DNA of 64,000 bases from assembly GCA_016712415.1 (NCBI GenBank), contig JADJRC010000049.1, positions 285,737 to 349,736 of the forward strand, read 5' to 3'. Below, piece by piece: positions 1 to 9,674 of this stretch. Position 1 is the stretch's first letter. Every line of letters begins with the position of its first letter. The notes under the pieces are model-generated. The model was not told the origin of the DNA and did not search any database. It was given only the letters and a program-made list of their open reading frames with translations. A program made the position numbers and the translations under genes. This stretch comes from Lewinellaceae bacterium. Lineage in GTDB: Bacteria; Bacteroidota; Bacteroidia; Chitinophagales; Saprospiraceae.

Positions 1-535
1 TGCCCTTGTTTTCCTTTGCCGATTTGTCTTCCGAACTGTCGGCGGCGATTTTTCCGAAGTCGCTGCCGCCTTTGACCATTTTCAGCAGGTTCATCGCCCG
101 GCTGTAGGCGCGCAGGGTATCGGCGGCTTTGGCATTGCGGTCGCACAGGATAAGGATATGGCTGATATCGACATCCTGCTGCATGTGTTGATATGCTTCC
201 TGGATCAATTTGTCGGTCACCTCCTTGTCCACGAGGTAGGAGTTGGCGAGTTGGCGGCGGTAGCCATCCAGTTCGCTGCGCAGTGCAGGGATGGTGTCCA
301 GTTGCATGTCGCGCGCCTTTTGGACCTTCAGTTTGAATTTTGTGTAGAGATCGAGGTAATCGCGGAGCGATTTTTCAGAGAAATCGGCTTTGTCCTGATT
401 GGTTTTGGCGTAGATATACCTGAATTCGGAGAGGGATACCGGGTTGCCCTTAACGGTGAACAACACCGGGTCTGTCTGGGCAAATGCTGCCGTGGTAAAA
501 AGCAAAATTGCAGCAGCTATAAAGTTCTTGTACAT
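1..535 (-). CDS. PpiC/SurA-type peptidyl-prolyl isomerase, 3' part outside window
   Basis: Only the first 178 codons lie in the window; the gene runs off the left edge. The protein starts MYKNFIAAAILLFTTAAFAQ, a clear signal peptide with cleavage after AFAQ, so the product is periplasmic. After it comes a short strand (VLFTVKGNPVSLSEF) and a charged helical segment (KSLRDYLDLYTKFKLKVQKA), which is the SurA_N/PpiC N-terminal chaperone arrangement of Bacteroidota. The start of a parvulin domain follows (DVDISHILILCDRNA, then GSDFGKIAADSSED). The role inferred from the family is folding of outer-membrane proteins. A TAnnTTTG box lies 45 bases upstream of the ATG. Catalytic residues of the parvulin domain are mostly outside the window, so activity cannot be judged. 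Confidence 0.8.
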   Translation of the reverse strand, partial: MYKNFIAAAILLFTTAAFAQTDPVLFTVKGNPVSLSEFRYIYAKTNQDKADFSEKSLRDYLDLYTKFKLKVQKARDMQLDTIPALRSELDGYRRQLANSYLVDKEVTDKLIQEAYQHMQQDVDISHILILCDRNAKAADTLRAYSRAMNLLKMVKGGSDFGKIAADSSEDKSAKENKG

Positions 536-580
536 GGTAGAAAAGGTGTTGAGATGGGTGTTTTTCGTGAAATTGGCGGG

Positions 581-588
581 CAAAATTA
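581..588 (-). promoter_or_regulatory. -7 promoter box of the PpiC gene
   Basis: Read on the minus strand the bases are TAATTTTG, a perfect match to the Bacteroidota -7 consensus TAnnTTTG, about 45 bases before the start codon. No well-spaced -33 TTG was found, so only the -7 element is supported. Confidence 0.45.
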
Positions 589-683
589 GAAAAGGACACA
601 CAAAACGCGGGTTGGTACGGGCGTTTTTCAAAATGTTAACAGGGAGATGACAAACCGGGCAGGGCAGCGCAGGTATTGCAGGT

Positions 684-2395
684 TCATTTTTCCGGGCTGA
701 AAGGCTTGAAGTCCTTGGCGAGAAGGGTCAGCATAGGTTCTCCGCGCCAGTGTTCCTCGCGCAGGTTGAAAGCCATATCGAATGGCCGGCTCCTTACGCG
801 CTCGAAGGCGTCGCCAAGTCCAAATCCGATGCCAGTCATGATTTTCTGGCCGTCGGCATGGCGCAGCGAGAGCCGTATATGGTTGTTCGCCAATGGTCTG
901 CTTTGGCCGGTATCTACCAGGTTTTCCGCCCGGAATACCGGGTTGCGGTTGTATGGCCCGAATGGCTCGAACTGCCGGAGTGTTTTGCGGAACCTGGAGT
1001 CAATATTTTCAAACCGGATCTTCGCACAGATATCGATGACAGGCTGGCTGTTTTCGGGGGGAATGTTTCGGTTGGCAATAGCCTCGAAGCGTTCGGCAAA
1101 AGCATCCACGTTTTCCACCGGCATTTGCATACCGGCTGCGTGGGCGTGGCCGCCGTATGAAAAAAACAGGTCTTCACATTCCTGCAGGGCCTCGTACAGG
1201 TCGAATCCCCGGATCGAACGCGCCGAACCGACTGCCCGGTTGTTGCTGCGGGTGAGGATTACCGAGGGCCGGTAAAAGGTCTCCGTCATGCGACTTGCAG
1301 CGATACCGATGATGCCCTTGTGCCAGTCGGGATCAAAAAGCACGATGCTCTTGCGCATTTCCCAGTCCGGTTGCTCCGTGAAACGCCGTTTGGCTTCATC
1401 GGCCATGGCATAGTCCACTTCGCGCCGTCGCTTGTTGCGATCGACCAGTTTTGCTGCATAATCGAGTGCGCTGTTGCGGTCGGTGGAAAGCAGCAGGCGC
1501 ACGGCATCACGGGCATCGCCAAGGCGGCCTGCGGCATTGATCAGCGGCCCCAGGCCAAAAACCAGGTCGCTGACGTTGAGCGGCAAGGGCCGGTTGATGC
1601 GGCTGATGAGCGCCCACAGTCCGGTGCGCGGCGAATGGTTGAGCCGTTGAAGCCCGAAACGCGCCAGGATGCGGTTCTCGCCGGTCATGGGCACAATATC
1701 ACAGGCGATGCTGACGGCAACAAGGTCGAGCAAGCCGTCCAGTTCGTCTTGCGGCGTGTTGTGGTGCAGCGCCAGCGCCTGCGCAAGTTTGAAGGCAATG
1801 CCGCAGCCGCTGAGTTCCTTGAACGGGTAATCGCAATCGGAGCGTTTGGGGTCCAGGTTGGCCACGGCATCGGGCAAGCCCCCCTCCGGCAAGTGGTGGT
1901 CGCATATGATAAAGTCGATGCCGTAACTTTTGGCAAGCGACACTGCCTCGTGCGCCTTGATGCCGCAGTCCATGGCCACGACCAGGGTGCATCCATGCTC
2001 CCGTGCGTACTCCACACCTGCCAGACTGACGCCATAGCCCTCCTTGTCGCGGTCGGGCAGGTAGTAGTCCAGGTTCTGGTAGAAGCCCGAAAGGAACGCG
2101 TGCATCGTCGCCACACTGGTCGTGCCGTCTACATCGTAATCGCCGTACAACAGGATGCGTTCGCCATCCTGCAACGCCTTATCGAGGCGTTCCACGGCGC
2201 GATCCATATCTTTCATCAGGAAGGGATTGTGCAGGTCGTCGAGACTGGGACGAAAAAAGCGGCGGGCATCGTCCAGAGTCTTTACTCCGCGCTGGGCGAG
2301 CAGGCGACAAAACAGGGGTCGGTACCCAGCACTTCCTGCAGGTGTTGTATATCGGCGGGTTCTACGGGGACAAATTGCCAGTGGGAGATCGTCAT
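684..2395 (-). CDS. recJ: Single-stranded-DNA-specific exonuclease RecJ (frameshifted)
   Basis: RecJ is a 5'-3' single-strand DNA exonuclease of recombination and mismatch repair. The DHH domain is clear: LLYGDYDVDGTTSVA (motif with paired Asp), later VVAMDCGIKAHEAV, FIICDHHLPEG (DHH) and NLDPKRSDCDYPFKELSG. The DHHA1 part contains GIIGIAASRMTETFYRPSVI and YGGHAHAAGMQM, and a C-terminal OB-like region follows, giving about 570 residues, normal for Bacteroidota RecJ. The natural start is the ATG at 2393-2395 (MTISHWQFVPVE). Its frame stops early, and a shift near 2307-2315, by a C/T run, restores CRLLAQRGVKTLDDARRFF and joins the rest. I treat the break as a sequencing indel. The neighbouring pseudouridine synthase is divergent. 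Confidence 0.93.
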
Positions 2396-2509
2396 GGCGG
2401 GCAGGTTTAGGAGTATTTGTACGGGGCTAAAATAGGCATTTTACCGGGATTACCCGTTCTGAAAAACAGGTTATGGTCAAAACAGTCCGTCGAAGATACG
2501 GTCTGCTGC

Positions 2510-2517
2510 TAATTTTG
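2510..2517 (+). promoter_or_regulatory. -7 promoter box of the pseudouridine synthase gene
   Basis: TAATTTTG matches the Bacteroidota -7 consensus and lies 65 bases before the ATG at 2583, in the 187-base gap between divergent recJ and this gene. Confidence 0.4.
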
Positions 2518-2582
2518 CTCACCTTTACCGTCAAACGGCTTCGGCCGGCGCATCAGGCCGGCCCATCAAAAAGAACAGGAAC

Positions 2583-3245
2583 ATGCTCGACATACTTTAC
2601 AAAGACCACCAGCTGATCGCATTGAACAAACCGCCGGGTATCGCCGCACAGCCCGACAAAACGGGCGATCCGACATTCCTGGAACAGGCCGAGGCGTATT
2701 GCAGGCAGCCCCTCCACGTGGTGCACCGGCTCGACCGCCCGGCGAGCGGACTGATCCTTTATGCCAAAACCAAAACGGCCATGACCGCGCTGACGGAGCA
2801 ACTCAGGAGCCGGACCGTAGAAAAAACCTACCTGGCCGTCGTGCAGCAGGCGCCGCCGGAGCCGCAAGGCACGCTGGTCCATTTCCTGCGAAAAAACGAG
2901 GCAAAAAACATTTCGGTGGCTGAAACAAAAGAAAGTCCCGGTACCGAACGCGCCGAACTGCATTACCGCCTGGCCGGCAGCAGCGAACGCTACCACCTGC
3001 TCGAAATACAACTCATCAGCGGGCGGCACCACCAGATCCGCGTCCAGTTGGCCGCCATCGGATGTCCCATAAAAGGAGATGTGAAATACGGATTCCGGCG
3101 CAGCAACCGCGACCGTTCCATCCATTTGCACGCCTGGCGGCTCGCTTTCGACCATCCGGTCTCAGGGGAACGCATACACCTGGAGGCCGGGCTTCCGGGG
3201 GAGGATGCGGTGTGGGCGGCGTTTCGGGAATCCTTGTCCGGTTAA
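2583..3245 (+). CDS. RluA-family RNA pseudouridine synthase
   Basis: A 220-residue single-domain member of the RluA/RsuA pseudouridine synthase family, which isomerises uridine in rRNA or tRNA. The catalytic motif is present as HVVHRLDRPASGLILYAKT near residue 45, with the invariant Asp in HRLDR. The later conserved blocks KTYLAVV and GRHHQIRVQLAAIGCPIKGD are also intact. There is no N-terminal S4 RNA-binding domain, so it resembles the short RluA/TruC-type enzymes rather than RluD. The exact target base cannot be told from sequence. It stands alone, divergent from recJ and convergent with the DUF5682 gene. Confidence 0.9.
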   Translation: MLDILYKDHQLIALNKPPGIAAQPDKTGDPTFLEQAEAYCRQPLHVVHRLDRPASGLILYAKTKTAMTALTEQLRSRTVEKTYLAVVQQAPPEPQGTLVHFLRKNEAKNISVAETKESPGTERAELHYRLAGSSERYHLLEIQLISGRHHQIRVQLAAIGCPIKGDVKYGFRRSNRDRSIHLHAWRLAFDHPVSGERIHLEAGLPGEDAVWAAFRESLSG

Positions 3246-3343
3246 CAAATGGCGAATGGCCTCATTTCCGAATAAAATACGCCACCCTTTTTCTGAAAAA
3301 ACAAATCTGTTGGAAATGAGAGGCGCCCATCCCAGGCGCGCCG

Positions 3344-5604
3344 TTATCCGGATTGGAAAATTGTGCGAACAAATTCCAGCACGCCTGCGGCCCTGTCCGC
3401 GTCCCAATCGCCGTCCGGCTGTGTCTCCACCGCAGGGGCGCCGTGTTTGGCCAGGTCCAGCATTTTTTGCCGTTCAGGCGGTGAAAATTGGCTGAAGGTG
3501 CGCCGCAGCAAGGGCAGCGTATCGACGAAGGCCTCTTCCGAAAAACTGCTCATCCAGTCGTCGAGTATCATCCAGAGCTCCCGGTGGTGCAACAGCAGCA
3601 AACCGCTGCCGTACAAAAATCCCTCCAGCCACTGCGCCGATTCTCCCGGCGGCTGGGCGCGGGAAAGCCGGAAGCGCATGGCGTCGCCGGTTTGTTCCGG
3701 CGTCAGACTGCTTTTATCAAACAGCATACGTGTGGCAAGGCCCGCCAGCAGCGGCGCCGTAGCAGCAGAAGTGCCGATCAGGGACAGTGTTTTTTGCCAC
3801 GATTCATCCTGGCCGGGCCATTGCAGAATGCCGAGGGCGCGGTTGATGGCCAGTATTTTTTTCAAAATACCGGCTGCCGCGTCCCCGTCAATGCCGGTAC
3901 AGGCCGCGGGCAACTGAATCATCACACGCGGAATGATCTGGCCGAGCAATTGCTCCACGGCATCGAGATTAAGGCGCCGGGCGCTGCCGTAACGCAACAC
4001 CTCCGCCAGGGGGAGTACCGCATCGGCGAGCAACAGCGTATCCCTGGCCAGGGCACTGATCTGCTGCAGTTTTTGGAGCAAGGGAGGCACGAGCAGCGGC
4101 AGTTCGGATTTCAGCACCACACCCAGCAGTTGCGTCAGTTCGGGCAGGCCTGACATGTCGCGCATATTGTGGTGGGCGCGGCGGCCGGCGGCATCTTCGA
4201 TGGTGTTGCCCCAGGTACCTGCCTCAATGAGCCGGATTTCAAAATCGGGCAGCCACTTGAGTTTCCAATGTTCGTGAAACCCGCCCTGCTTGCCGCCGCC
4301 GCTGTCTGCCGTCGTGCCCCAGGCGATACCGAGCAGGTTGAGCCGGTGCAGGAGCTGGCTCTTGCGCAGGTGCGCCGCTTCGCGCAGGTCGAGTTCGAGT
4401 ATTTTTTCCTGTGTATTCTTTTCCAGGCGGCAGCTTTTTACGGCTTTTTCAAAATCAGCCTTTAGTGGCGGAACGGGCAGATGGGCCGGCACGGCGCCCA
4501 GCACATCGCCGATAACCAGTTGCCGGTCAATCAGTTCAAGCGGCGCTTCAGCGCCGTTACACAGGACGGTGACGGCGGCTTCGCGCAATTCTTCAATACC
4601 GGGCAGCGCTGTGCTTCGCAGGGCGGCCAGGGCTCCGGCCAGCCGCGTCGCTTCAATGACGTGGGCGGAGGAGACCGCGATATCATTGTCGCGCAGCAGG
4701 CGCGCAGCCTGTGTCAGCCACCTCACCACCGGCTCCTGCGTATCACCGGCAGCCGTAGCCGATTCCCACAATACACTGTACCAGGCCGGCGCAACGACGC
4801 CGGCGCTGTAGCCGTTCTGGCTGGCCAGCCGGTCGAACGACCAGGGTATCCATGTGGCGTCGGTTTTATTTTTTTCAGGCCTTTCAGCACCGCAGCATCG
4901 GCAGAGGGCTTTATACCGCCTGTTTCCGCCAGGGCAGGGGCATGCCAGGCGCCGCAGACAACCGCAATTTTGGCGAACCCTTCTTTTTGTGCCGTCCGTA
5001 TTGTCTGGCGCATATACGCCTCGCGCAGCAGTGTTTCGCGACGCTCGGGATGCGATTTATCGTCGCGCAGCGCGCGCATGAGATCCAGCATTACCGTGAA
5101 TATGGCGCCGGGGTCCTGCCCTGCATCCGGGGTGTGGCGCTCGATCATGGCATCCCACCACCTTTCCGGGTCCGTGTATCCGGCCAGGAGGGCAATTTTA
5201 CGGAATGGGTCGCGCGATGCTTTTTCATCCTGACCCCTGGAGGGCGTCATTTCAAGCGTCAATTGTACATCGGTTTGGCGCAGGGCAAAAGCATGGCTCA
5301 TGGGCAGGTCCATGAACCGGACCGGAACATTGCACGAAAGCGCATAGCGCAGGGCCTGCCACTCCGGCGAAAATCCGGCAAAGGGGAAAAACGAAGCCTG
5401 TTCGAGGTCTTTTGGATTATATACCAGCATGGCTACCGGTGGCTCCATATCGGCATGTCCCGCCATCGGGATAAGGCTTTCCGCGTCGGGTGGCCCTTCA
5501 ACCAGAACGATATCAGGGCCGAATGCGTGCAACGCCGCGACAAGGCTCCGGGCAGAACCAGGGCCGTGGTGGCGAATGCCGAATATCCTGATATCGTGGG
5601 TCAT
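3344..5604 (-). CDS. DUF5682 family protein (frameshifted)
   Basis: The N-terminal half opens with IRIFGIRHHGPGSARSLVAAL and VLVEGPPDAE, the signature of DUF5682 proteins, followed by VRFMDLPMSHA and a GAWHAPAL block near residue 235. The family is about 700-750 residues long and of unknown biochemistry; in many bacteria it is encoded beside a MoxR-type AAA ATPase, a VWA protein, a SWIM zinc-finger protein and DUF5691. None of those partners is nearby here, so the gene looks like an orphan. The frame breaks near 4855-4875 at T/A runs. Shifting there restores ATWIPWSFDRLASQNGYSAG and joins a C-terminal half of about 500 residues ending at 3344. No signal peptide is seen, so the product is probably cytoplasmic. 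The function is unknown. Confidence 0.8.
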
Positions 5605-5722
5605 TTGTGTTGTTGTTTATTTCCCGCCAGGGGGATTATATTTCCCGGTAGACTGCCGCAGAAAAAATATGCCGGTTGGCGCTGATCAGGTTTTTATCTC
5701 CGGAAAACACCTGCCGAGACGC

Positions 5723-6400
5723 CTACACTTTGAACGGCGAATTGTCCTGGTGGTGTTTGATCAGGCTGCTGCAATAATACAAGCAAAGGTAAAGGGTCAG
5801 CATGGCCAGCACCAGCAGCCAGTCCGACCAGTTTTGCAGGATCAGAAAATCATACACCCCGTGGAGCAAAAAGGCCATGCCGAAGCCTTGCCACAGTAGC
5901 CGGGAACGCCGGGCCGGAGCAAATTTCGCCAGTCCGGCATAGTACCCCGCCACGATCCCGAAAACGAGGTGAGCGGGCACGGCGGTAAACATACGCAGCG
6001 CGACCGTTTCCATGCCGAAACGATGGGCGTAGAACAGGTTTTCCATCGTGGCAAAACCCATGGCTGCCAGCACCGAATAAACAATACCATCCATTGGCTC
6101 GTTGAAAAACCGCCATGGAAATGCAGACAACCGCAATACGGCAAACTTAAACACCTCTTCATTGAGCGATACGGCAAGAAAGGCCGCCAGGACAATAGCC
6201 CCGTAACTCCTTTCATACGGATGCAGGGTGGCAAAAGCCCATTTTTCAATTTCCATTGCCGGAAAGGTGACGGCGGCGCCCAGACAAAAGCTGATGAGCA
6301 GCGGTACCAGCGGCTCCCGTTCGTATTTATCCACCCGAAAAATGGCGTAACTGATCAGAAGACCGGGTGTTACGGCGAGTATGACTAAAAGCGGATTCAT
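5723..6400 (-). CDS. PrsW-type intramembrane metalloprotease
   Basis: A polytopic membrane protein of about 225 residues with roughly seven hydrophobic segments. The zinc-site motifs of the PrsW (M82/CAAX-like) family are present: SLNEEVFKF (EE pair), the FATMENLFY segment, AVPAHLVFG and the C-terminal HGVYDF. PrsW in Bacillus cuts an anti-sigma factor inside the membrane; the substrate here is unknown and no anti-sigma gene is adjacent. I chose the ATG at 6398-6400, which overlaps the upstream hydrolase stop as ATGA, over a Met seven codons earlier. The overlap suggests translational coupling with the hydrolase. Confidence 0.85.
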   Translation of the reverse strand: MNPLLVILAVTPGLLISYAIFRVDKYEREPLVPLLISFCLGAAVTFPAMEIEKWAFATLHPYERSYGAIVLAAFLAVSLNEEVFKFAVLRLSAFPWRFFNEPMDGIVYSVLAAMGFATMENLFYAHRFGMETVALRMFTAVPAHLVFGIVAGYYAGLAKFAPARRSRLLWQGFGMAFLLHGVYDFLILQNWSDWLLVLAMLTLYLCLYYCSSLIKHHQDNSPFKV

Positions 6401-7200
6401 CGTTGCGCACAAAATTCCCAAAAGCTGCGCACAATTTCAACGGTCTTTTCGGGTGTCTCATACATACTCATGTGGCCGATGCCCTCAAGAACGTGTATAT
6501 CGACAATATCTGGCAGCATGGCCGCCTGCAAACCCATTTCCGGAGTGATAATCGAATCGTCCGTTCCAAGTAAAAACAACACCGGGCAGGATGCATTGCG
6601 CAGCGTCGCCGTGTGATCCATTCGAGCGATCATGCCTTCCAGTGCGGCAATTATGCCGGCTGCCGGCTGCCGTTTCGCATTTTCGATGAGCGCATCTACG
6701 GTATCGGGGTGCTGCCCGGCAAATGCCGCAGCAAACAGACTGGAAAACAGCTGCGCCACGTAAAGGTCGCGCTTGCCCGACTGTACCATTTCGATGCCGC
6801 GGCGGCGAGTCTCCCTTCGCTCCGGACTGTCTTCATAGGGATGCGAATGGACCAGCCCCAGTCCGGCAAGCCTGTCGGGGTACCTGGCGGCGAATTCCAG
6901 CGCGACATAGCCGCCCATAGAATGGCCCACCAATACACAGCGCTCAACTGAAAATTCGTTCAGCATCGCACAAACAGCGTCAGCCGAGGTATCCATGCCG
7001 GACGCCAGCGGCAGATCAGACCCGCCAAAGCCGGGCAGGTCCATCCGCAGCAGATGGATGCCCTGCAAGCCAGGCAAGAGGCCATCCCACAGCGTGGAAT
7101 CTTCGCAAAAGCCGTGCAGCAGCACCAGCGGCAGGCTACCGGCGGCGCCGGATTCGTAACAGGCAATATGCCTTCCGTTGGAGAGCAGGGTGTGTTTCAT
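6397..7200 (-). CDS. Alpha/beta-fold hydrolase
   Basis: A 267-residue alpha/beta hydrolase. It has the oxyanion-hole block LVLLHGFCEDSTLWDGLLPG, the strand LLRMDLPGFGGSD, the nucleophile elbow VLVGHSMGGYVALEFA (catalytic Ser near residue 94), the acid region VLFLLGTDDSIITPE and the catalytic His in GIGHMSMYETPE. No signal peptide is seen, so it is cytosolic. Substrate is not predictable; the family covers esterases, haloperoxidase-like enzymes and C-C hydrolases. It lies between the crotonase gene upstream and the prsW-like gene downstream, which overlaps its stop, so the three are probably one transcript. Confidence 0.9.
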   Translation of the reverse strand: MKHTLLSNGRHIACYESGAAGSLPLVLLHGFCEDSTLWDGLLPGLQGIHLLRMDLPGFGGSDLPLASGMDTSADAVCAMLNEFSVERCVLVGHSMGGYVALEFAARYPDRLAGLGLVHSHPYEDSPERRETRRRGIEMVQSGKRDLYVAQLFSSLFAAAFAGQHPDTVDALIENAKRQPAAGIIAALEGMIARMDHTATLRNASCPVLFLLGTDDSIITPEMGLQAAMLPDIVDIHVLEGIGHMSMYETPEKTVEIVRSFWEFCAQR

Positions 7201-7254
7201 CGTTGCAAATCTGCAAAAAAGCAGGCAAAGGCCGGCTGTAACATTTTCCCGGCC

Positions 7255-8025
7255 CTATCCTTTTTTAAAGTCGGCGATAGCCTTTTTGGTGAAGTCGGAC
7301 AAGGCCAGTCGGCCGCTGACTGCTGCGCGCTCGTGCAGCAGTGTATCCCAATGTTCGGTACCCTGCCAGAATACTTTTTTCAGTTCGGCCAGCGCTTCCG
7401 TGCTGTAGGAGCACAGTTGGCCCGTAAAATGCGCCAGGTACGCATCCAGTTGCTCCTCACTGTCGAACACTTCCTGGAACAGGCTTTTCGACTTTGCCCA
7501 TTCTGCCGTGAGCCACTCGGAGGGGTTCAGCGACATTTGGGCAAACGTGGCGACGCCTACCTTGCGTTCGACGGCAGGGCCAATTACAAAAGGACCAAAC
7601 CCTACGGCCAACTCACTCAGCCGCACAGAGGCCCATTTGGAGGCCATGCAAAAATCGGTCGCCGCCGCCAGACCCACGCCGCCGCCGACTGCCTTGCCGT
7701 GGATGCGCCCGATCACGATCTTCGGGCATTTGCGCATGGCATTGACCACGTTGCCGAAACCGGAAAAGAATCGAAGGCTGGTGTCATAATCGCTGATGGC
7801 AACCAGTTCATCAAAACTGGCCCCTGCGCAAAAAGTCTTGTGTTCGGCGCTGCGCAACACCACCACCCTGGCGGCGGGATTGCTGCCGGCGGCTTCGAGC
7901 GCAGCGACAAGATCGGTCAGCAAGCGGCTCGGCAGGCTGTTGTGGTTGGGGTGATAAAAAATGATGTGCGCCACACCTTCGGTGGTGATGTCGGTGCGGA
8001 CGTAGCCTTGTTGTGTGATATCCAT
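7255..8025 (-). CDS. Enoyl-CoA hydratase/isomerase (crotonase) family protein
   Basis: A crotonase-fold enzyme of about 257 residues. Visible family blocks are VVVLRSAEHKTFCAGASFDE (acyl-CoA oxyanion hole), IHGKAVGGGVGLAAATDFCM (second oxyanion-hole GGG region) and LSELAVGFGPFVIGPA. The second catalytic Glu expected near LSELAVG is present as SEL. The start is the ATG at 8023-8025 (MDITQQGYVRTD); an upstream in-frame Met would add 25 unrelated residues. Bacteroidota members of this type are often annotated methylglutaconyl-CoA or enoyl-CoA hydratase, but the exact acyl substrate is uncertain. It is the first of a tight minus-strand cluster with the hydrolase and PrsW-like genes. Confidence 0.85.
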   Translation of the reverse strand: MDITQQGYVRTDITTEGVAHIIFYHPNHNSLPSRLLTDLVAALEAAGSNPAARVVVLRSAEHKTFCAGASFDELVAISDYDTSLRFFSGFGNVVNAMRKCPKIVIGRIHGKAVGGGVGLAAATDFCMASKWASVRLSELAVGFGPFVIGPAVERKVGVATFAQMSLNPSEWLTAEWAKSKSLFQEVFDSEEQLDAYLAHFTGQLCSYSTEALAELKKVFWQGTEHWDTLLHERAAVSGRLALSDFTKKAIADFKKG

Positions 8026-8107
8026 ATTGATCGGGCTGGTTTTGCGGCAAAGGTAGCGTATGCCGGAAAAGTAGGGACAGCAGATTTCTGCTGGCCACAA
8101 GTCCGGG

Positions 8108-9364
8108 TCACCAGGAGCAAAATTGCAGGTTATGGCATTTTGCCCATTGCTCTACAGCCTGCATGGCGTCTGCTTTTGGATGCGTATTCGCTTTGCCTTT
8201 TACCTGGAAGATGTCCAGTGCAGCCGTCAGTTCGATGGTAGCCTCGCGTTCTGCCTGCCCGGTAGCACCAACACGCCGGAGCGACCAGATGGAGGTATCC
8301 CCCGTGTTGCACTCCTCGCCGTAACCGCCCACGCAATGGTGCATCGCCACACCTTCCAGCAACAGCTTTTCGACGCTGCACAGACGCATTATCCTAAACT
8401 CCTGCCCGTTGATGCAGGTGCTGAAATATTCCGGAATGGGTGATGCAGGGAACTTGCGCCAGCGAACCGCGCGCTCCAGTGCCTGGAGGTGCTGATCCCA
8501 GGTGTTCATCCGTTCGCGAAGCGACGCCAGTGTCGCCTGGCCGATCTGAAGTGCAGGATATAAAGGCTCTATGCTTTCCCGGAAACCGCCCAGCGACAGC
8601 ACGAATGGCTCCAGGCGCTGGTTCCGAACAAAAAGCACCATACCCGGAATTTCTTCGGGCGTCAGTGCCGACTGGTTGCGAAGGATGAAGCAGATGAAAT
8701 CTGACCAAATCGCCTCATTTTCAGGTGCTTCGTTCTGCAATACTTCGGCCAGTGCGGCAGCCAGATGCTCCTGCATGCCCAATGCGCGCACCTGCGCCCA
8801 ACGCATGGCAACAGGCAGGGTCATGGTCTGCGGTGCATGGAGAAAAAAATGTGCGGCTTTTTTGGTGAAGCCAAAGGGCAGGTCATCCGCCTTGCTGAGA
8901 TTGCCGCCACGCGCCACATGCACAAACCATCCTATGGTGCGGGCATCGGCGCGCGCGCCCACGGCGAGGGTATCGGCAATGGCACGCAGCAGCGGCTCCG
9001 GCATGGCATATCGCAGCATAGCATGACGGGCCAGGCTGCGAAACATTCGCGCAGGTTCAGCCGAGCGCGGTGTTCGCCACGTACTCAAATGGCGCACCGG
9101 CGCCCCCGATTCGAGGAAGTTTTGCAACACGAGGTAAAACCCCGGCGACGACACCAGACAACGGCGCACCGCCCCCCGGCGCAACAGCACATCAAGCGGC
9201 AATGTGTCGGCGGGTGTGGCCTCACGGGTCAGTTCCATACGGATGCGGGCAACCGAACGAAATTGTTTTTGGGCAGACTTGCTGCGTTGGAAGGCCTGAC
9301 GCTCCAGCGCCAGCCTTTCAGCCGCCTGCTGCTCGCGCAACAGGCGTGCGTGGCGATTGGCCAT
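8108..9364 (-). CDS. PcfJ-like domain protein
   Basis: A 418-residue cytoplasmic protein. The N-terminus is a highly charged helix rich in Arg, Glu and Gln (residues 5-45). The C-terminal 90 residues carry the PcfJ-like signature: EGVAMHHCVGGYGEECNTGD near residue 330, then ATIELT, IFQVKGKANTHP and a final VEQWAK. PcfJ was named from Enterococcus conjugative plasmids, but homologues occur on many bacterial chromosomes, with no proven biochemical role. The paired His-His-Cys of the motif is intact. No other conjugation gene is near. The gene stands just upstream of the crotonase gene on the same strand. Confidence 0.8.
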   Translation of the reverse strand: MANRHARLLREQQAAERLALERQAFQRSKSAQKQFRSVARIRMELTREATPADTLPLDVLLRRGAVRRCLVSSPGFYLVLQNFLESGAPVRHLSTWRTPRSAEPARMFRSLARHAMLRYAMPEPLLRAIADTLAVGARADARTIGWFVHVARGGNLSKADDLPFGFTKKAAHFFLHAPQTMTLPVAMRWAQVRALGMQEHLAAALAEVLQNEAPENEAIWSDFICFILRNQSALTPEEIPGMVLFVRNQRLEPFVLSLGGFRESIEPLYPALQIGQATLASLRERMNTWDQHLQALERAVRWRKFPASPIPEYFSTCINGQEFRIMRLCSVEKLLLEGVAMHHCVGGYGEECNTGDTSIWSLRRVGATGQAEREATIELTAALDIFQVKGKANTHPKADAMQAVEQWAKCHNLQFCSW

Positions 9365-9674
9365 GACTCAGACGATTTTTAGTTACCCATGTGCGTCAAC
9401 ACAGGGTAATCAGTGAATAAAACCTGGCGGGCGCGCTGTCTCAGTGCACCTGATGGTATATTCGAAATCGTTTGAGGAAAAGCATAGGGAGCGATTTGAG
9501 GTGGGAAAACCGGGCAGACACGGGAAAAGTTCCGAAGGCGTTTTTGTCATTCGTCATTATTCCGGGGAGAGTGTCCTGGCAGAGACATTTTGCACTTAAA
9601 CCTGTACACGGATGTCATCAATGTTGGGGTAATGAGGTTTATCGCTTGTCTGAACATTAAAAACGGATACTGAT
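9365..9674. other. Intergenic gap between divergent genes, no gene seen
   Basis: This 310-base gap separates the PcfJ-like gene (minus) from the DM13 lipoprotein gene (plus). I see no coding frame of substance. A short TGTCATT/CGTCATT direct repeat occurs around 9545-9565, similar to the one at 20884-20915. No perfect TAnnTTTG box was found near either start. Confidence 0.5.

Noticed and set aside
1320..2435. 371-residue open frame on the plus strand
   Set aside because: It is antisense to recJ, which carries the DHH motifs.
3246..3343. Terminator between the pseudouridine synthase and DUF5682 genes
   Set aside because: CCTCATTTCC and GGAAATGAGAGG are only imperfectly complementary and far apart; no T run follows.
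3344..9364. Multi-gene defence system around DUF5682 and PcfJ-like genes
   Set aside because: No nuclease, AAA ATPase, reverse transcriptase, cyclase or effector gene lies among them; the neighbours are ordinary metabolic and membrane enzymes.
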